From Streptomyces sp. SID13726 (GTDB lineage Bacteria > Actinomycetota > Actinomycetes > Streptomycetales > Streptomycetaceae): a stretch of DNA of 64,000 nt. Positions 25,675-33,772 of this stretch are shown here, piece after piece. Location of the stretch: the NCBI RefSeq assembly GCF_010548375.1, contig NZ_JAAGLY010000024.1, positions 1 to 64,000 of the forward strand, written 5' to 3'. The notes under the pieces were generated by a model that was not told the origin of the DNA, ran no database searches, and saw only the letters and a program-made list of their open reading frames with translations. Every line of letters begins with the position of its first letter. Position 1 is the first letter of the stretch. A program made the translations under genes and the position numbers.

Positions 25675-25966
25675 ATGCCCGATGAACGAGCGCATGCCCA
25701 ATGCGCGTCGGGACAGCGGATTCTGCTGTTCGACGGTGCGGTGCACGGCTACGACGCGATGTTCTGCGAGAGCCGGGACGAGGACGCACTGCGCACTCGC
25801 CGCGCCGCGCTTCGTGGACCCTGAAGATCCCGACCTGGTCGTACTCGCCGACGGTCGTCGCATCCCGTTCGAGACCGCCCGGCACGCCGCCTTCGACGCG
25901 CTGTCCATAGTCGCCACGAACGAGCGGGGCCGGGCCACCGATGTCGTATCGGAGGAACTGGCCTGA
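25675..25966 (+). pseudogene. Probable frameshifted remnant of a small gene
   Basis: From an ATG at 25675 one frame reads RILLFDGAVHGYDAMFCESRD and stops near 25828. Another frame picks up coding-like sequence from about 25815 (VDPEDPDLVVLADGRRIPFE, then AFDALSIVATNERGR) to a TGA at 25966. Codon use is typical of genes here in each half, so a single frameshift near 25800-25820 is likely. I do not recognise the family. A sequencing error cannot be excluded. Confidence 0.4.
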
Positions 25967-26004
25967 GCGCGCTCTCGGTGAGCACGTCGCCCCGGCGCCC
26001 CCCA

Positions 26005-27054
26005 CTAGAACGTCAGCACCCCCCGGGCCACCCGCCCCGCCTCCGCGTCCTCCACCGCCTTCTCGAAGTCCTCGATCGGATAGGTCTCGGTGACCAGTTC
26101 GTCGAGGAACAGGCGGCCCTGGCGGTAGAGGTCGGCGTAGAGGGGGATGTCGTGCTGGGGGCGTGAGGAGCCGTAGCGGCAGCCGAGGACGGACTTGTCG
26201 AGGAACATCGACGCGACGACGAAGGACGCCTCCGCGCCCGCCGCCGGCATCCCGAGCAGCACCGCCTGGCCGTGCCGGTCGAGCGAGTCGACGGCGGCGC
26301 GGACGAGTTCGACGCGGCCGACGCACTCGAAGGCGTGGTCCACACCGTACGGCAGCAACTCCCGTACCCCGTCCACGGAGTTCAGGAAGTCGGTCGCCCC
26401 GAACCGGCGGGCCATCGCCTCCTTGGCCGGGTTGGCGTCCACGGCCACGATCCGCGAGGCCCCCGCGATCCGCGCCCCCTGGATGACGTTGAGCCCGATC
26501 CCGCCGGTCCCGATCACCAGCACGCTGTCGCCCCGGTCCACCCGGGCCCGGTTGAGCACGGCGCCCACCCCGGTCAGCACCCCGCACCCGATGAGCGCGG
26601 CGGACGTCAGCGGGATGTCGTCGGGGATTCGGACCGCCTGGACGGCCTTCACCACGGTCCGTTCCGCGAAGGCGGAGTTGCTCGCGAACTGGTACACCGG
26701 CCGACCGCCCCGCGAGAACGGCTTCTGGGGCCGCCCAACTGCCTTGCGGCACATGGTCGGACGCCCCCGGTCGCAGTCGGCGCAGGCCCCGCAGTTGGCG
26801 AGCGTGGACAGCGCCACGTGGTCCCCGGGCCCGACATGGCCGACCCCCTCCCCCACCGCCTCGACGACCCCCGCGCCCTCGTGCCCGAGCACCACCGGCA
26901 CCGGGAACGGGATCGTCCCGTCCACCACCGACAGGTCGCTGTGGCACAGCCCGGCCGCCGAGATCGCCACCCGCACCTCCCCGGGCCCCGGCTCCCGCAC
27001 CTCCAGATCGTCGACGACCTCGATCCGCTTCCCGTCGAACAGCACTCCGCGCAT
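26005..27054 (-). CDS. Zinc-dependent alcohol dehydrogenase (MDR family)
   Basis: A 349-residue medium-chain dehydrogenase. Catalytic zinc ligands appear as GLCHSD and GHEGAGVVEAVGEG. The structural zinc lobe is NCGACADCDRGRPTMC. The NAD-binding Rossmann motif is VLVIGTGGIGLNVIQGA. It would oxidise a hydroxyl (or reduce a carbonyl) of a pathway intermediate. The ATG at 27054 shares one base with the stop of the upstream acyl-CoA dehydrogenase (TGATG), so SDR, dehydrogenase and this gene form one operon led by regulon site 5. The long frame extending upstream to 27870 is only the reverse of neighbouring coding sequence. Confidence 0.9.
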   Translation of the reverse strand: MRGVLFDGKRIEVVDDLEVREPGPGEVRVAISAAGLCHSDLSVVDGTIPFPVPVVLGHEGAGVVEAVGEGVGHVGPGDHVALSTLANCGACADCDRGRPTMCRKAVGRPQKPFSRGGRPVYQFASNSAFAERTVVKAVQAVRIPDDIPLTSAALIGCGVLTGVGAVLNRARVDRGDSVLVIGTGGIGLNVIQGARIAGASRIVAVDANPAKEAMARRFGATDFLNSVDGVRELLPYGVDHAFECVGRVELVRAAVDSLDRHGQAVLLGMPAAGAEASFVVASMFLDKSVLGCRYGSSRPQHDIPLYADLYRQGRLFLDELVTETYPIEDFEKAVEDAEAGRVARGVLTF

Positions 27055-28205
27055 CAGACGACCCCCTTGGGTTCCCTGGGCAGACCGAGCACCCGCTCGG
27101 CGATGATGGTGCGCTGGATCTGGTCCGAGCCGCCGTAGATCGTGTCGGCCCGCGAGAACAGGAACAGGTGCTGGAGATCGTCGAGTTCGTACGGCGACGA
27201 GGGCGACCACTCCCGGGGCCCGACCGCCGCCTCCGCCCCCCGCACCAGCATCGCCAGCTCCCCGAGCCGCCGATGCCACCCCGCCCACAGCAGCTTGGCC
27301 ACATTGGGAGCCCCGGCGTCCCCCGAACTCCCCAGCGTCCGCAGGGCGTTCCACCGCATGACCCGCAACTCCGCCCACTGCCGCACGAGCAGATCGCGTA
27401 CGACGGGATCGGCCACCGCCCCGACCCGTACGGCGGTCTCCATCACCCGGCTCAACTCCTGGGCGAACCCCACCTGTTGGGCCAGCGTGGACACCCCCCG
27501 CTCGAACCCGAGCAGGCTCATCGCCACCCGCCAGCCGTTCCCCGCGCCCCCGACGACATGCTCCGCACGCGCACAAGCCCCGTCGAAGAACACCTCGTTG
27601 AACTCGCTGGTCCCGGTCAGCTGCCGAATCGGCCGCACCTCGACCCGCCCTGGCTGATCCATGGGCACGAGCAGGAAGGACAGCCCGTGATGCCGGTTCG
27701 ACTCCGGATCGGTCCTGGCCAGCACGAAACACCAGTCCGCCTCGTGCGCGAGGGAGGTCCAGATCTTCTGCCCGCTGATCCGGTACGACCCGTCCGACGC
27801 GAGCGACGCCCTGGTCCGCACCCCGGCCAGATCCGACCCGGCCCCGGGTTCGCTGTACCCCTGACACCACAACTCGTCCCCGGCGGCGACGGGCGGAAGG
27901 AAACGAGCCTTCTGCTCCTCACTGCCGTGCGCGAGCAGCGTGGGCGCAAGCAGCTTCTCCCCGATGTGCCCCGACCGCGCCGGTGCGCCCGACCGCGCGT
28001 ACTCCTCGGCCCAGGCCACCTGCTGGGTCAGCGTGGCGGTCCGGTTTCCGTAACCGCCTTCGGACCAACCAAGCCCGATCCAGCCGGACTTACCGAGGGT
28101 CCGTTCCCAGGCACGACGGTCCTGAGCACCATCGGCGTGGGCCGAGAGCCATTCCCGCACTTCGGCACGGAACGCCTCATCGTCGCCGGTGAATCCAAAA
28201 TCCAC
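27054..28205 (-). CDS. Acyl-CoA dehydrogenase, long-type subunit
   Basis: A 383-residue FAD-dependent acyl-CoA dehydrogenase. The FAD-binding middle domain has CQGYSEPGAGSDLAGVRTRA and KIWTSLAHEADWCFVLARTD. The C-terminal domain ends YGGSDQIQRTIIAERVLGLPRE. The position where classical enzymes carry the catalytic glutamate (Y-E-G) is Y-G-G here. The base is therefore elsewhere, or is supplied by a partner subunit, as in the known actinobacterial alpha2beta2 FadE pairs. No short-type partner is adjacent; the enzyme at 3297-4577, under the same palindrome, is a candidate. Second gene of the SDR operon. Confidence 0.88.
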   Translation of the reverse strand: MDFGFTGDDEAFRAEVREWLSAHADGAQDRRAWERTLGKSGWIGLGWSEGGYGNRTATLTQQVAWAEEYARSGAPARSGHIGEKLLAPTLLAHGSEEQKARFLPPVAAGDELWCQGYSEPGAGSDLAGVRTRASLASDGSYRISGQKIWTSLAHEADWCFVLARTDPESNRHHGLSFLLVPMDQPGRVEVRPIRQLTGTSEFNEVFFDGACARAEHVVGGAGNGWRVAMSLLGFERGVSTLAQQVGFAQELSRVMETAVRVGAVADPVVRDLLVRQWAELRVMRWNALRTLGSSGDAGAPNVAKLLWAGWHRRLGELAMLVRGAEAAVGPREWSPSSPYELDDLQHLFLFSRADTIYGGSDQIQRTIIAERVLGLPREPKGVV

Positions 28206-28243
28206 GAGGGTCTCCTATCGACACCGGTCCAGGCATCCCAGCC

Positions 28244-28271
28244 AGGGGCGCGGGGAGCTGCGCGACCAGCC
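28244..28271. repeat. Streptomyces intergenic repeat (GGGGCGCGGGGA-type), copy 1
   Basis: Core AGGGGCGCGGGGAGCTGCGC followed by GACCAGCC, in the 102-bp gap between SDR and acyl-CoA dehydrogenase genes of one operon. The same element occurs at four other places in the window. Confidence 0.85.
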
Positions 28272-28307
28272 ACAGACAACCCGCAGCCGACAATCCCCAA
28301 GCACCCC

Positions 28308-29174
28308 CTAGGCACCCGGCCCCGAAAGCAACGGCATCGGATCCACCCCCACCGACCCCGGCAAGAACTCCGCGATCATCGAGGGCGTCCACCCGCCGGA
28401 GGCATACGCCGCCCGCAGCTCCCGAGGCTGCGCCCACACCGCGATCTTCGCCCCCGCCACCGTGTACACCTGCCCGGTGATCTCCTGAGCGCGCGAGGAC
28501 AGCAGATAGACCACCATCGCGGCCACATCCTCCGGCTCCCCGATCTCCGCCAGATCGAAGGGGACGTTCGCCGACATCCGCGTACGGGCGACCGGCGCCA
28601 CCGCGTTCGCGGTCACCCCGTACTTGTGCATGGCGAGCGCCGCGCTGCGCACCAGCGAGATGATCCCCCCTTTCGCGGCACTGTAATTGGCCTGCGAGAA
28701 CGACCCCTGATGGTTCCCGCTGGTGAACCCGATCAGCGTCCCCGCCCGCTGTTTCCGCATCACCGCGGAGGCCGCCCGGAAGACGGTGAACGTGCCCTTC
28801 AGATGGGTCGCGAGGACCGGGTCCCACTCCTCCTCGGACATGTTGAACAGCATCCGCTCGCGCAGGATCCCGGCGACGCACACCACCCCGTCGATCCGCC
28901 CGTAGGAGTCCAGCGCGGCATCGACGACCCGCTGTCCGCCCGCCATCGTCGAGATGTCGTCGGCGACGGCGACGGCCTCACCGCCGGCCGCCTCGATCTC
29001 CTTCACCACCCCCGAGGCGATCTCGCTCGCGGGGGACGCCCCGTCCACGGAGACGCCGTAGTCGTTGACGACGACCCGCGCGCCCTCGGCTGCCGCGGCC
29101 AGCGCGACCGCCCGTCCGATCCCCCGCCCCGCGCCGGTCACGGCGACGACCCTGCCTGCCAAGAAGTTCCCCAC
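28308..29174 (-). CDS. SDR-family 3-hydroxyacyl-CoA dehydrogenase-like oxidoreductase
   Basis: A 288-residue short-chain dehydrogenase. It has the NAD(P) motif VTGAGRGIGRAV, the VCVAGI (NNAG-equivalent) block, and the active-site Tyr and Lys in ANYSAAKGG (YxxxK). The serine lies in GFTSGNHQG. The spacing and the insert NDYGVSVDGASP resemble the 17-beta-HSD type 4 / FabG-like group that handles 3-hydroxyacyl-CoA. This suits the beta-oxidation role implied by the acyl-CoA dehydrogenase and alcohol dehydrogenase that follow in the operon. The ATG at 29174 is 22 bp from regulon site 5. Confidence 0.88.
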   Translation of the reverse strand: MGNFLAGRVVAVTGAGRGIGRAVALAAAAEGARVVVNDYGVSVDGASPASEIASGVVKEIEAAGGEAVAVADDISTMAGGQRVVDAALDSYGRIDGVVCVAGILRERMLFNMSEEEWDPVLATHLKGTFTVFRAASAVMRKQRAGTLIGFTSGNHQGSFSQANYSAAKGGIISLVRSAALAMHKYGVTANAVAPVARTRMSANVPFDLAEIGEPEDVAAMVVYLLSSRAQEITGQVYTVAGAKIAVWAQPRELRAAYASGGWTPSMIAEFLPGSVGVDPMPLLSGPGA

Positions 29175-29195
29175 GCCCGGCCCCTTCCCGCGGTT

Positions 29196-29212
29196 TCTGA
29201 CGGACCGTTAGA
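29196..29212. promoter_or_regulatory. Regulon palindrome, site 5
   Basis: TCTGACGGACCGTTAGA between the divergent SDR operon (start 29174) and the cyclase-family gene (start 29260). A CCGTCAGA half-site follows at 29221-29228, so a second dimer may contact it. Confidence 0.75.
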
Positions 29213-29259
29213 TTTTATGACCCGTCAGATGTGCGGACACAAGCCCCGGGGAGGGCCCG

Positions 29260-30186
29260 ATGTCACTTCCGGCCGCGTTCCACGACATCGCCAAGCGCGT
29301 GAACAACTGGGGGCGTTGGGGAGCCGACGACGAGATCGGCACCCTGAACCTGATCACCGACGAGGTGGTCCGCGAGGCGGCGGCGACCGTCCGCACCGGC
29401 CGTCGCGTCCCTCTCGCCCTCCCCCTGAAGCAGGACGGCGTGCAGACCGGGATGATGCCGGGCCGGGTCAACCCGCTGCACGCGATGGTGCAGATCAACC
29501 AGGAGATCTTCGGCCCGGGGACGGTCGCGTGCAGCGACGACGCCGTGACCATGGGGCTCCAGGCGGCCACCCACTGGGACGCGCTCACCCATGTCTCGCA
29601 CTCGGGTCTGCTCTACAACGGCCGCCCGGCCGGCTCCATCACCCCGCACGGCGGCGCCGGGTTCAGCGGAATCGAGAAGGCGCGGCACGTCGTCTCGCGC
29701 GGGGTGCTGCTCGACGTGGCCCGCGCCCGGGGCGTGGACCGGCTGGACGGTGGTCACGCCGTGACCCCGGAGGACCTGGAGGCCGCCGAGGAGTTCGCGG
29801 GCACGCGCGTGCGTGCCGGTGACATCGTGCTCGTAAGGACCGGGCAGGTCCAGGTGTACCTGGCCGGGGACAGGGAGTCGTACGCCTATCCGTCGCCGGG
29901 TCTCTCGGTCCGTACCCCGGAGTGGTTCCACGCGCGCGATGTCGCGGCGGTCGCGAACGACACCCTGACCTTCGAGATCTTCCCGCCCGAGATCGAGGAC
30001 CTGTGGCTGCCGGTGCACGCGCTGGACCTGGTGGAGATGGGGATGCTCCAGGGCCAGAACTGGAACCTGGAGGAGTTGTCCACAGCCTGTGGAGAAGCGG
30101 GGCGCTACGCGTTCCTGCTGTCGGCGATGCCCGAGCCGTTCGTCGGGGGCACCGGAACGCCCGTGGCCCCCGTGGCCGTTCTCTGA
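29260..30186 (+). CDS. Cyclase-family (kynurenine formamidase-like) hydrolase
   Basis: A 308-residue protein of the 'putative cyclase' family, metal-dependent hydrolases that open amide or lactone bonds. The zinc/manganese motif is degenerate: the usual HxGTHxDxxxH reads ATHWDALTHVSHSG, keeping the later His/Asp/His. Other family marks are NNWGRWGADDEIGTLNLIT, HGGAGFSGIEKARHVVSRGVLLDV and FEIFPPEIEDLWLPVHALDLVEMGM. It starts at ATG 29260 with GGGGAGGG upstream and is likely controlled by site 5. In the island it could open a cyclic intermediate, but this is inference. Confidence 0.83.
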   Translation: MSLPAAFHDIAKRVNNWGRWGADDEIGTLNLITDEVVREAAATVRTGRRVPLALPLKQDGVQTGMMPGRVNPLHAMVQINQEIFGPGTVACSDDAVTMGLQAATHWDALTHVSHSGLLYNGRPAGSITPHGGAGFSGIEKARHVVSRGVLLDVARARGVDRLDGGHAVTPEDLEAAEEFAGTRVRAGDIVLVRTGQVQVYLAGDRESYAYPSPGLSVRTPEWFHARDVAAVANDTLTFEIFPPEIEDLWLPVHALDLVEMGMLQGQNWNLEELSTACGEAGRYAFLLSAMPEPFVGGTGTPVAPVAVL

Positions 30187-30534
30187 GGAGGTCGGCCGGC
30201 GGCGCGCAGGCCCGCCCCGAGCTCGGCATCGCGCGCCGCCGTCATCGGTTCCCCTCCGCCCTGAGAGAACCGACACCGCACCACGATCCACACTCGCCGA
30301 GGGCCTCCGTCACCGAAACCCCCGCCGTCCCCTCACGGCGAATCGCTGACCACCAGCGTCATCAATCGAACACACTGCGTCAACACCCGCACGGGGATTT
30401 ATTGCTTACGTCCGCTTTGCCGCAGCCGCGCACGGGTGCACGTCCGGCGCACCGGCTCACCAAGAGGCAAGGGGAGACAGCGGTTTCTGCGGCCGTGCAC
30501 CGGATCTGCCGGACCTTCCGCGCCCGTGCGCCGG
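30187..30534. other. Intergenic stretch, nothing recognised
   Basis: About 350 bp between the cyclase-family gene and the convergent ATP-binding protein. It includes an AT-richer patch (GGGGATTTATTGCTTACG near 30393-30410) but no convincing gene, hairpin or repeat. Confidence 0.5.
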
Positions 30535-31011
30535 TCACACCGCTTCGAACGCGAACCCCTCGTAGGCGGTGGCCTCGATGTCGTAGGCCGCCGCACTCTT
30601 CTGCGACTGCTCGCAGCGGTCCAGCTCGCACCAGATGCTCTTGCCCGAGCCCTCGACGCTCCAGCCCCAGCGGTCCGCGAGGCCGTCGACGAGGGCGAGG
30701 CCCCGGCCACCGGTCGCGTCACCGTCCACACAGCGCGGCACCGGCGCCCGGCCGCTGCGGTCGGCGACCTCCAGGCGGACGGTGGCCGACTCCTCCTCCG
30801 CACCCGGCAGGGACAGCCGCAGCACGGCCGGACGACCGGTGTGCACCACGGCGTTGGTGACCAGTTCGGACACGAGCAGGATCAGGGTCTCGGCGAGCGG
30901 TTCGTCAGCCCCTATCCCGGACCCGGCGAGCCGCGAACGGGCCCACCGCCGGGCTCGCCCCACCTCTGCGGGGTCGGGCCGGATCTCCAGCTGCACTTGA
31001 AGCACCTGCAC
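30535..31011 (-). CDS. RsbW-like ATP-binding protein (anti-sigma factor/HATPase)
   Basis: A 158-residue GHKL ATPase-fold protein. The N box is ILLVSELVTNAVVHTG and the G box GGRGLALVDGLADRWGW. Streptomyces has many such stand-alone proteins that bind and phosphorylate STAS antagonists or hold sigma factors. The GTG at 31011 opens the frame, although the ribosome site is weak. The C-terminal ~25 residues (QSQKSAAAYDIEATAYEG) are outside the fold. A STAS antagonist gene exists at 35934, but no link is shown by position. Confidence 0.85.
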   Translation of the reverse strand: MQVLQVQLEIRPDPAEVGRARRWARSRLAGSGIGADEPLAETLILLVSELVTNAVVHTGRPAVLRLSLPGAEEESATVRLEVADRSGRAPVPRCVDGDATGGRGLALVDGLADRWGWSVEGSGKSIWCELDRCEQSQKSAAAYDIEATAYEGFAFEAV

Positions 31012-31204
31012 CGCTCACACCATCCGAACCGGCGGGCACATGGCCTCGCGCCTCACGAGGGCCACGATCGTAGCCATTTTTTGCATGACCAGAACAATGG
31101 CCAAAGCCGGGGTCACAGAACGTGAATCCCTTACGGGACAGCATGGTTGACGTACAGTCACGCCAACAAGCGCTTCGGGCATATTCCAGCGCGAAGGAGT
31201 ACCC

Positions 31205-31396
31205 GTGCGGGATACTGTGCGACGCTCGTCGCGGGGGATCGAACAGGCGGTGGCCACAGGCTCTCCCGCCCTGCGAGCAGCGGCGCGCATCGCCGGGTCC
31301 GGGGCCGCCCCATCGGCAACACCGGCATGGCTCATGCTCCGAACCACTCGCATCTCACACAAGGTACCGGAGCACGCCGTCGACTCCAGGACGTGA
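31205..31396 (+). CDS. Small hypothetical protein
   Basis: A 63-residue reading frame from a GTG with AAGGAG 5 nt upstream, one of the better ribosome sites in the window. It is basic and Ala/Arg-rich (RDTVRRSSRGIEQAVATG) with no recognised domain. It fills the gap between the divergent HATPase gene and the acyl-CoA dehydrogenase pair. Codon bias is only moderate. It may be a true small protein or a chance frame. Confidence 0.35.
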   Translation: MRDTVRRSSRGIEQAVATGSPALRAAARIAGSGAAPSATPAWLMLRTTRISHKVPEHAVDSRT

Positions 31397-31505
31397 CGAG
31401 TCACACATAGGACACAACCCGATATCAACGCTCCGTGATTCCGGTATGCCACAATCCGCGACATCCGCGCCGGGCTTCCCGGAGACCGGGCAGGCCGAGG
31501 GCGGC

Positions 31506-32378
31506 TCAGGCCAACAGATCGACGGCGAGCAACTCCTCACTCTCCGCTCCGCCACCGCCCCGCCGGGCCCGCACCCAGGCCCGCTTGAGATGCAGATGCA
31601 CCTCGGCCTCCCAGGTGAACCCCATCCCGCCGTGCACCTGGAGACAGTCCCGGGCGCCCCGCTCAGCCGCCTCGTCGGCCAGCAGCCGGGCCGCCGCGAT
31701 GTCCACCGGGTCGGCGGTCACGGCGGCCGCGTACACCGCCGCCCGAGCCGTCTCCGCCCGCACCAGCATCCCCGCACACAGATGCTTCACCGCCTGGAAC
31801 GCCCCGATCGGCTGCCCGAACTGCTCCCGGGTCCGGGCGTGTTGCACGGCCAGCTCACACACCCGCGTGGCGGTCCCGAGTTGCTCGGCAGCGGTCAGCA
31901 GCACGGCCACGGGGTCGAGGTCGGACGCGCGCGCCCCGGGCACCCGATGCAACGGCGTCAGCGGATCGACCGACTTCAGCGCTACGGCCCCTGCGGCATC
32001 CCCCCGCACCACATCGGCCTCGTCCAGCCACTCCACGAGTCCGCCCGGATCGACGCCGGCCACGACGACCTCCCCCTCGACGACGCCGACCTCGACGCCC
32101 GCCGCGAGATGAGTGGCCACGAGAGGCCCGGGCAACAGCACCCGCCCGGCCTCCTCGAACACCAACACGGCCTCCGCAAGCCCGAGTCCGACCCCGCCGT
32201 CCGCCTCGGGCACCCGCAGCGCGAAGAACCCGGCGACCCCCAACTCCCGCCACAGCCCACGGTCCAACCCGGGCGAGTCCACGGCAGCACGCAGTGCCTC
32301 CCCGTCGAACCGCCGCGAGAGCAACCCCCGCACGCCGTCCCGCAACGCCAGCTGATCATCTGTCAGTTGAAACCGCAT
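31506..32378 (-). CDS. Acyl-CoA dehydrogenase, short-type subunit
   Basis: A 290-residue acyl-CoA dehydrogenase-fold protein, shorter than the usual 380. It keeps the N-terminal helices (TDDQLALRDGVRGLLSRRF), GVAGFFALRVPEADGGVG and the C-terminal domain EQFGQPIGAFQAVKHLCAGM ending QVHGGMGFTWEAEVHLHLKR. The central beta domain is reduced. This is the form of the small subunit in heteromeric FadE enzymes. Its partner is the long-type subunit directly upstream (32501-33634), with which it shares an operon. The start at ATG 32378 lies in a better coding context than the longer frame. Confidence 0.86.
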   Translation of the reverse strand: MRFQLTDDQLALRDGVRGLLSRRFDGEALRAAVDSPGLDRGLWRELGVAGFFALRVPEADGGVGLGLAEAVLVFEEAGRVLLPGPLVATHLAAGVEVGVVEGEVVVAGVDPGGLVEWLDEADVVRGDAAGAVALKSVDPLTPLHRVPGARASDLDPVAVLLTAAEQLGTATRVCELAVQHARTREQFGQPIGAFQAVKHLCAGMLVRAETARAAVYAAAVTADPVDIAAARLLADEAAERGARDCLQVHGGMGFTWEAEVHLHLKRAWVRARRGGGGAESEELLAVDLLA

Positions 32379-32418
32379 GCCACGGCCCCTTCTCAACACC
32401 GGTAACGGTGACCTACCC

Positions 32419-32477
32419 AGGGGCGCGGGGCTGTATCGATTTGCGGCTCCGCCGCGTGGGCGCGACCAGCCACAGAC
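32419..32477. repeat. Streptomyces intergenic repeat, copy 2 (with insert)
   Basis: AGGGGCGCGGGG, then a 30-bp insert containing TGCGGCTCCGCCGCG, then CGCGACCAGCCACAGAC. It lies between the two acyl-CoA dehydrogenase subunit genes. Confidence 0.8.
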
Positions 32478-32500
32478 GACCCGCACCCGGCACACAACCG

Positions 32501-33634
32501 CTACCGCCCCTTCGGCAATCCGAGAATCCGCTCGGCCACGATGTTCCGCTGAATCTGCGAGGTCCCGGCAGCGATCGTGTACGACAGCGACGACAACCGA
32601 TCGAGCACCCAGCCCCGTTCGAGATCCAGCGACTCCACACCCAGCACCTCCCCCGCCACCTCGTACAACTCCTGCCGCGCATGCGAGTACCGGAGCTTGA
32701 AAACCGACCCCCCCACCCCCGGCACCCCACCACTCACCTCCGCCTCACTCACGTTCCACTGCGTGAGCCGCCACAACGCCCTGAACTCGGCATTGAGCCG
32801 CCCCAACCGCCGCCGAAGCACAGGATCGTCCCAACGCCCGTTGCCCCGAGCCGCCACGGCAAGCGACCGGAGCACCCGCCGACAAGCGACCACCTCGCCC
32901 ACAAAGGCGGTCCCCCGCTCGAACGACAGCGTCACCATCGTCACGCGCCACCCGTCGTTCTCCTCCCCCACCCGATTCCCCACCGGCACCCGCACCTCGT
33001 CGAGGAACATCTCGGCGAACTCGGCGGACCCGGCGAGCGTGCGGAGGGGACGTACGACAACACCCGGCGCGGACATGGGCATCGCGAGCCAGCTGATCCC
33101 GCGATGCTTGGGCGCAGCCGTATCCGTGCGCACCAACAGCTCGCACCAGTCGGCCACTTCGGCATGCGAGGTCCAGATCTTGGACCCGGTGACCACGTAC
33201 TCGTCGCCGTCCCGCCGGGCACGCGTCCGCAGCGAGGCGAGGTCGCTCCCGGCGTCCGGTTCGCTGAACCCCTGGCACCAGACCGACTCGCCGCGAAGGA
33301 TCGGCGGCAGCCAGCGTTCTTGCTGCTCGGGCGTGCCCTCGGCGGCGATGGTCGGCCCCGCGTGGAGGAGTCCGACGAAGCTCGCCCCCACGTAGGGCGC
33401 GCCCGCCGTCTCGGTCTCCTCCAGGAAGATCAGCCGGGTCGTCGGCGAGGCGTCCCAGTGCACATGCCCGTACCCGGCGTCGTAGAGCATCCGCTGCCAG
33501 CCGAGGTCGTAGGCCCGGCGTCCGGGCCAGTCCTCGGGGGACGGTTTCGGGGGCAGGGTGGGGAGCGCCTTGGCGAGCCACTCGCGCAGCCGCGCCCGGA
33601 ACTCCTCCTCCTCCGGCGTGTACGCGAGGTCCAT
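32501..33634 (-). CDS. Acyl-CoA dehydrogenase, long-type subunit (partner of 31506-32378)
   Basis: A 377-residue FAD-dependent dehydrogenase. Marks include CQGFSEPDAGSDLASLRTRA, SKIWTSHAEVADWCELLVRTD, LAGSAEFAEMFLDEVRVP and the ending AAGTSQIQRNIVAERILGLPKG. As in the enzyme at 27054, the classical Y-E-G glutamate is replaced (here A-G-T). This fits a subunit that needs a partner in an alpha2beta2 enzyme of the FadE28/FadE29 kind used on short steroid side chains. ATG 33634 is preferred; the longer frame to 33688 runs through the operator. Regulon site 6 is 15 bp upstream. Confidence 0.88.
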   Translation of the reverse strand: MDLAYTPEEEEFRARLREWLAKALPTLPPKPSPEDWPGRRAYDLGWQRMLYDAGYGHVHWDASPTTRLIFLEETETAGAPYVGASFVGLLHAGPTIAAEGTPEQQERWLPPILRGESVWCQGFSEPDAGSDLASLRTRARRDGDEYVVTGSKIWTSHAEVADWCELLVRTDTAAPKHRGISWLAMPMSAPGVVVRPLRTLAGSAEFAEMFLDEVRVPVGNRVGEENDGWRVTMVTLSFERGTAFVGEVVACRRVLRSLAVAARGNGRWDDPVLRRRLGRLNAEFRALWRLTQWNVSEAEVSGGVPGVGGSVFKLRYSHARQELYEVAGEVLGVESLDLERGWVLDRLSSLSYTIAAGTSQIQRNIVAERILGLPKGR

Positions 33635-33648
33635 GACAGCCGCCCCTA

Positions 33649-33665
33649 TCTGATGAACCGTCAGA
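33649..33665. promoter_or_regulatory. Regulon palindrome, site 6
   Basis: TCTGATGAACCGTCAGA, directly upstream of the minus-strand acyl-CoA dehydrogenase pair. Together with site 7, 82 bp away, it brackets the divergent promoter. Confidence 0.74.
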
Positions 33666-33730
33666 TCCTGGAAGGCTAAGTCCCGCACCCCTGGACCGAC
33701 AAGGCGTCGAGCCCTACGCTCTGCGCACCA

Positions 33731-33747
33731 TCTGACTACCCGTCAGC
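33731..33747. promoter_or_regulatory. Regulon palindrome, site 7
   Basis: TCTGACTACCCGTCAGC, 26 bp upstream of the GTG start of the plus-strand acyl-CoA ligase. Confidence 0.76.
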
Positions 33748-33772
33748 TCCGTTGATCCGCAAGGGGGCCGCC

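Noticed and set aside
27055..27870. N-terminal extension of the alcohol dehydrogenase frame
   Set aside because: It lies inside the acyl-CoA dehydrogenase gene; the ADH fold begins at 27054 with a coupled start.
32352..32366. CTGATCATCTGTCAG, a weak regulon-like palindrome
   Set aside because: It is inside the first codons of the short dehydrogenase gene and mismatched in both arms; probably coincidence.
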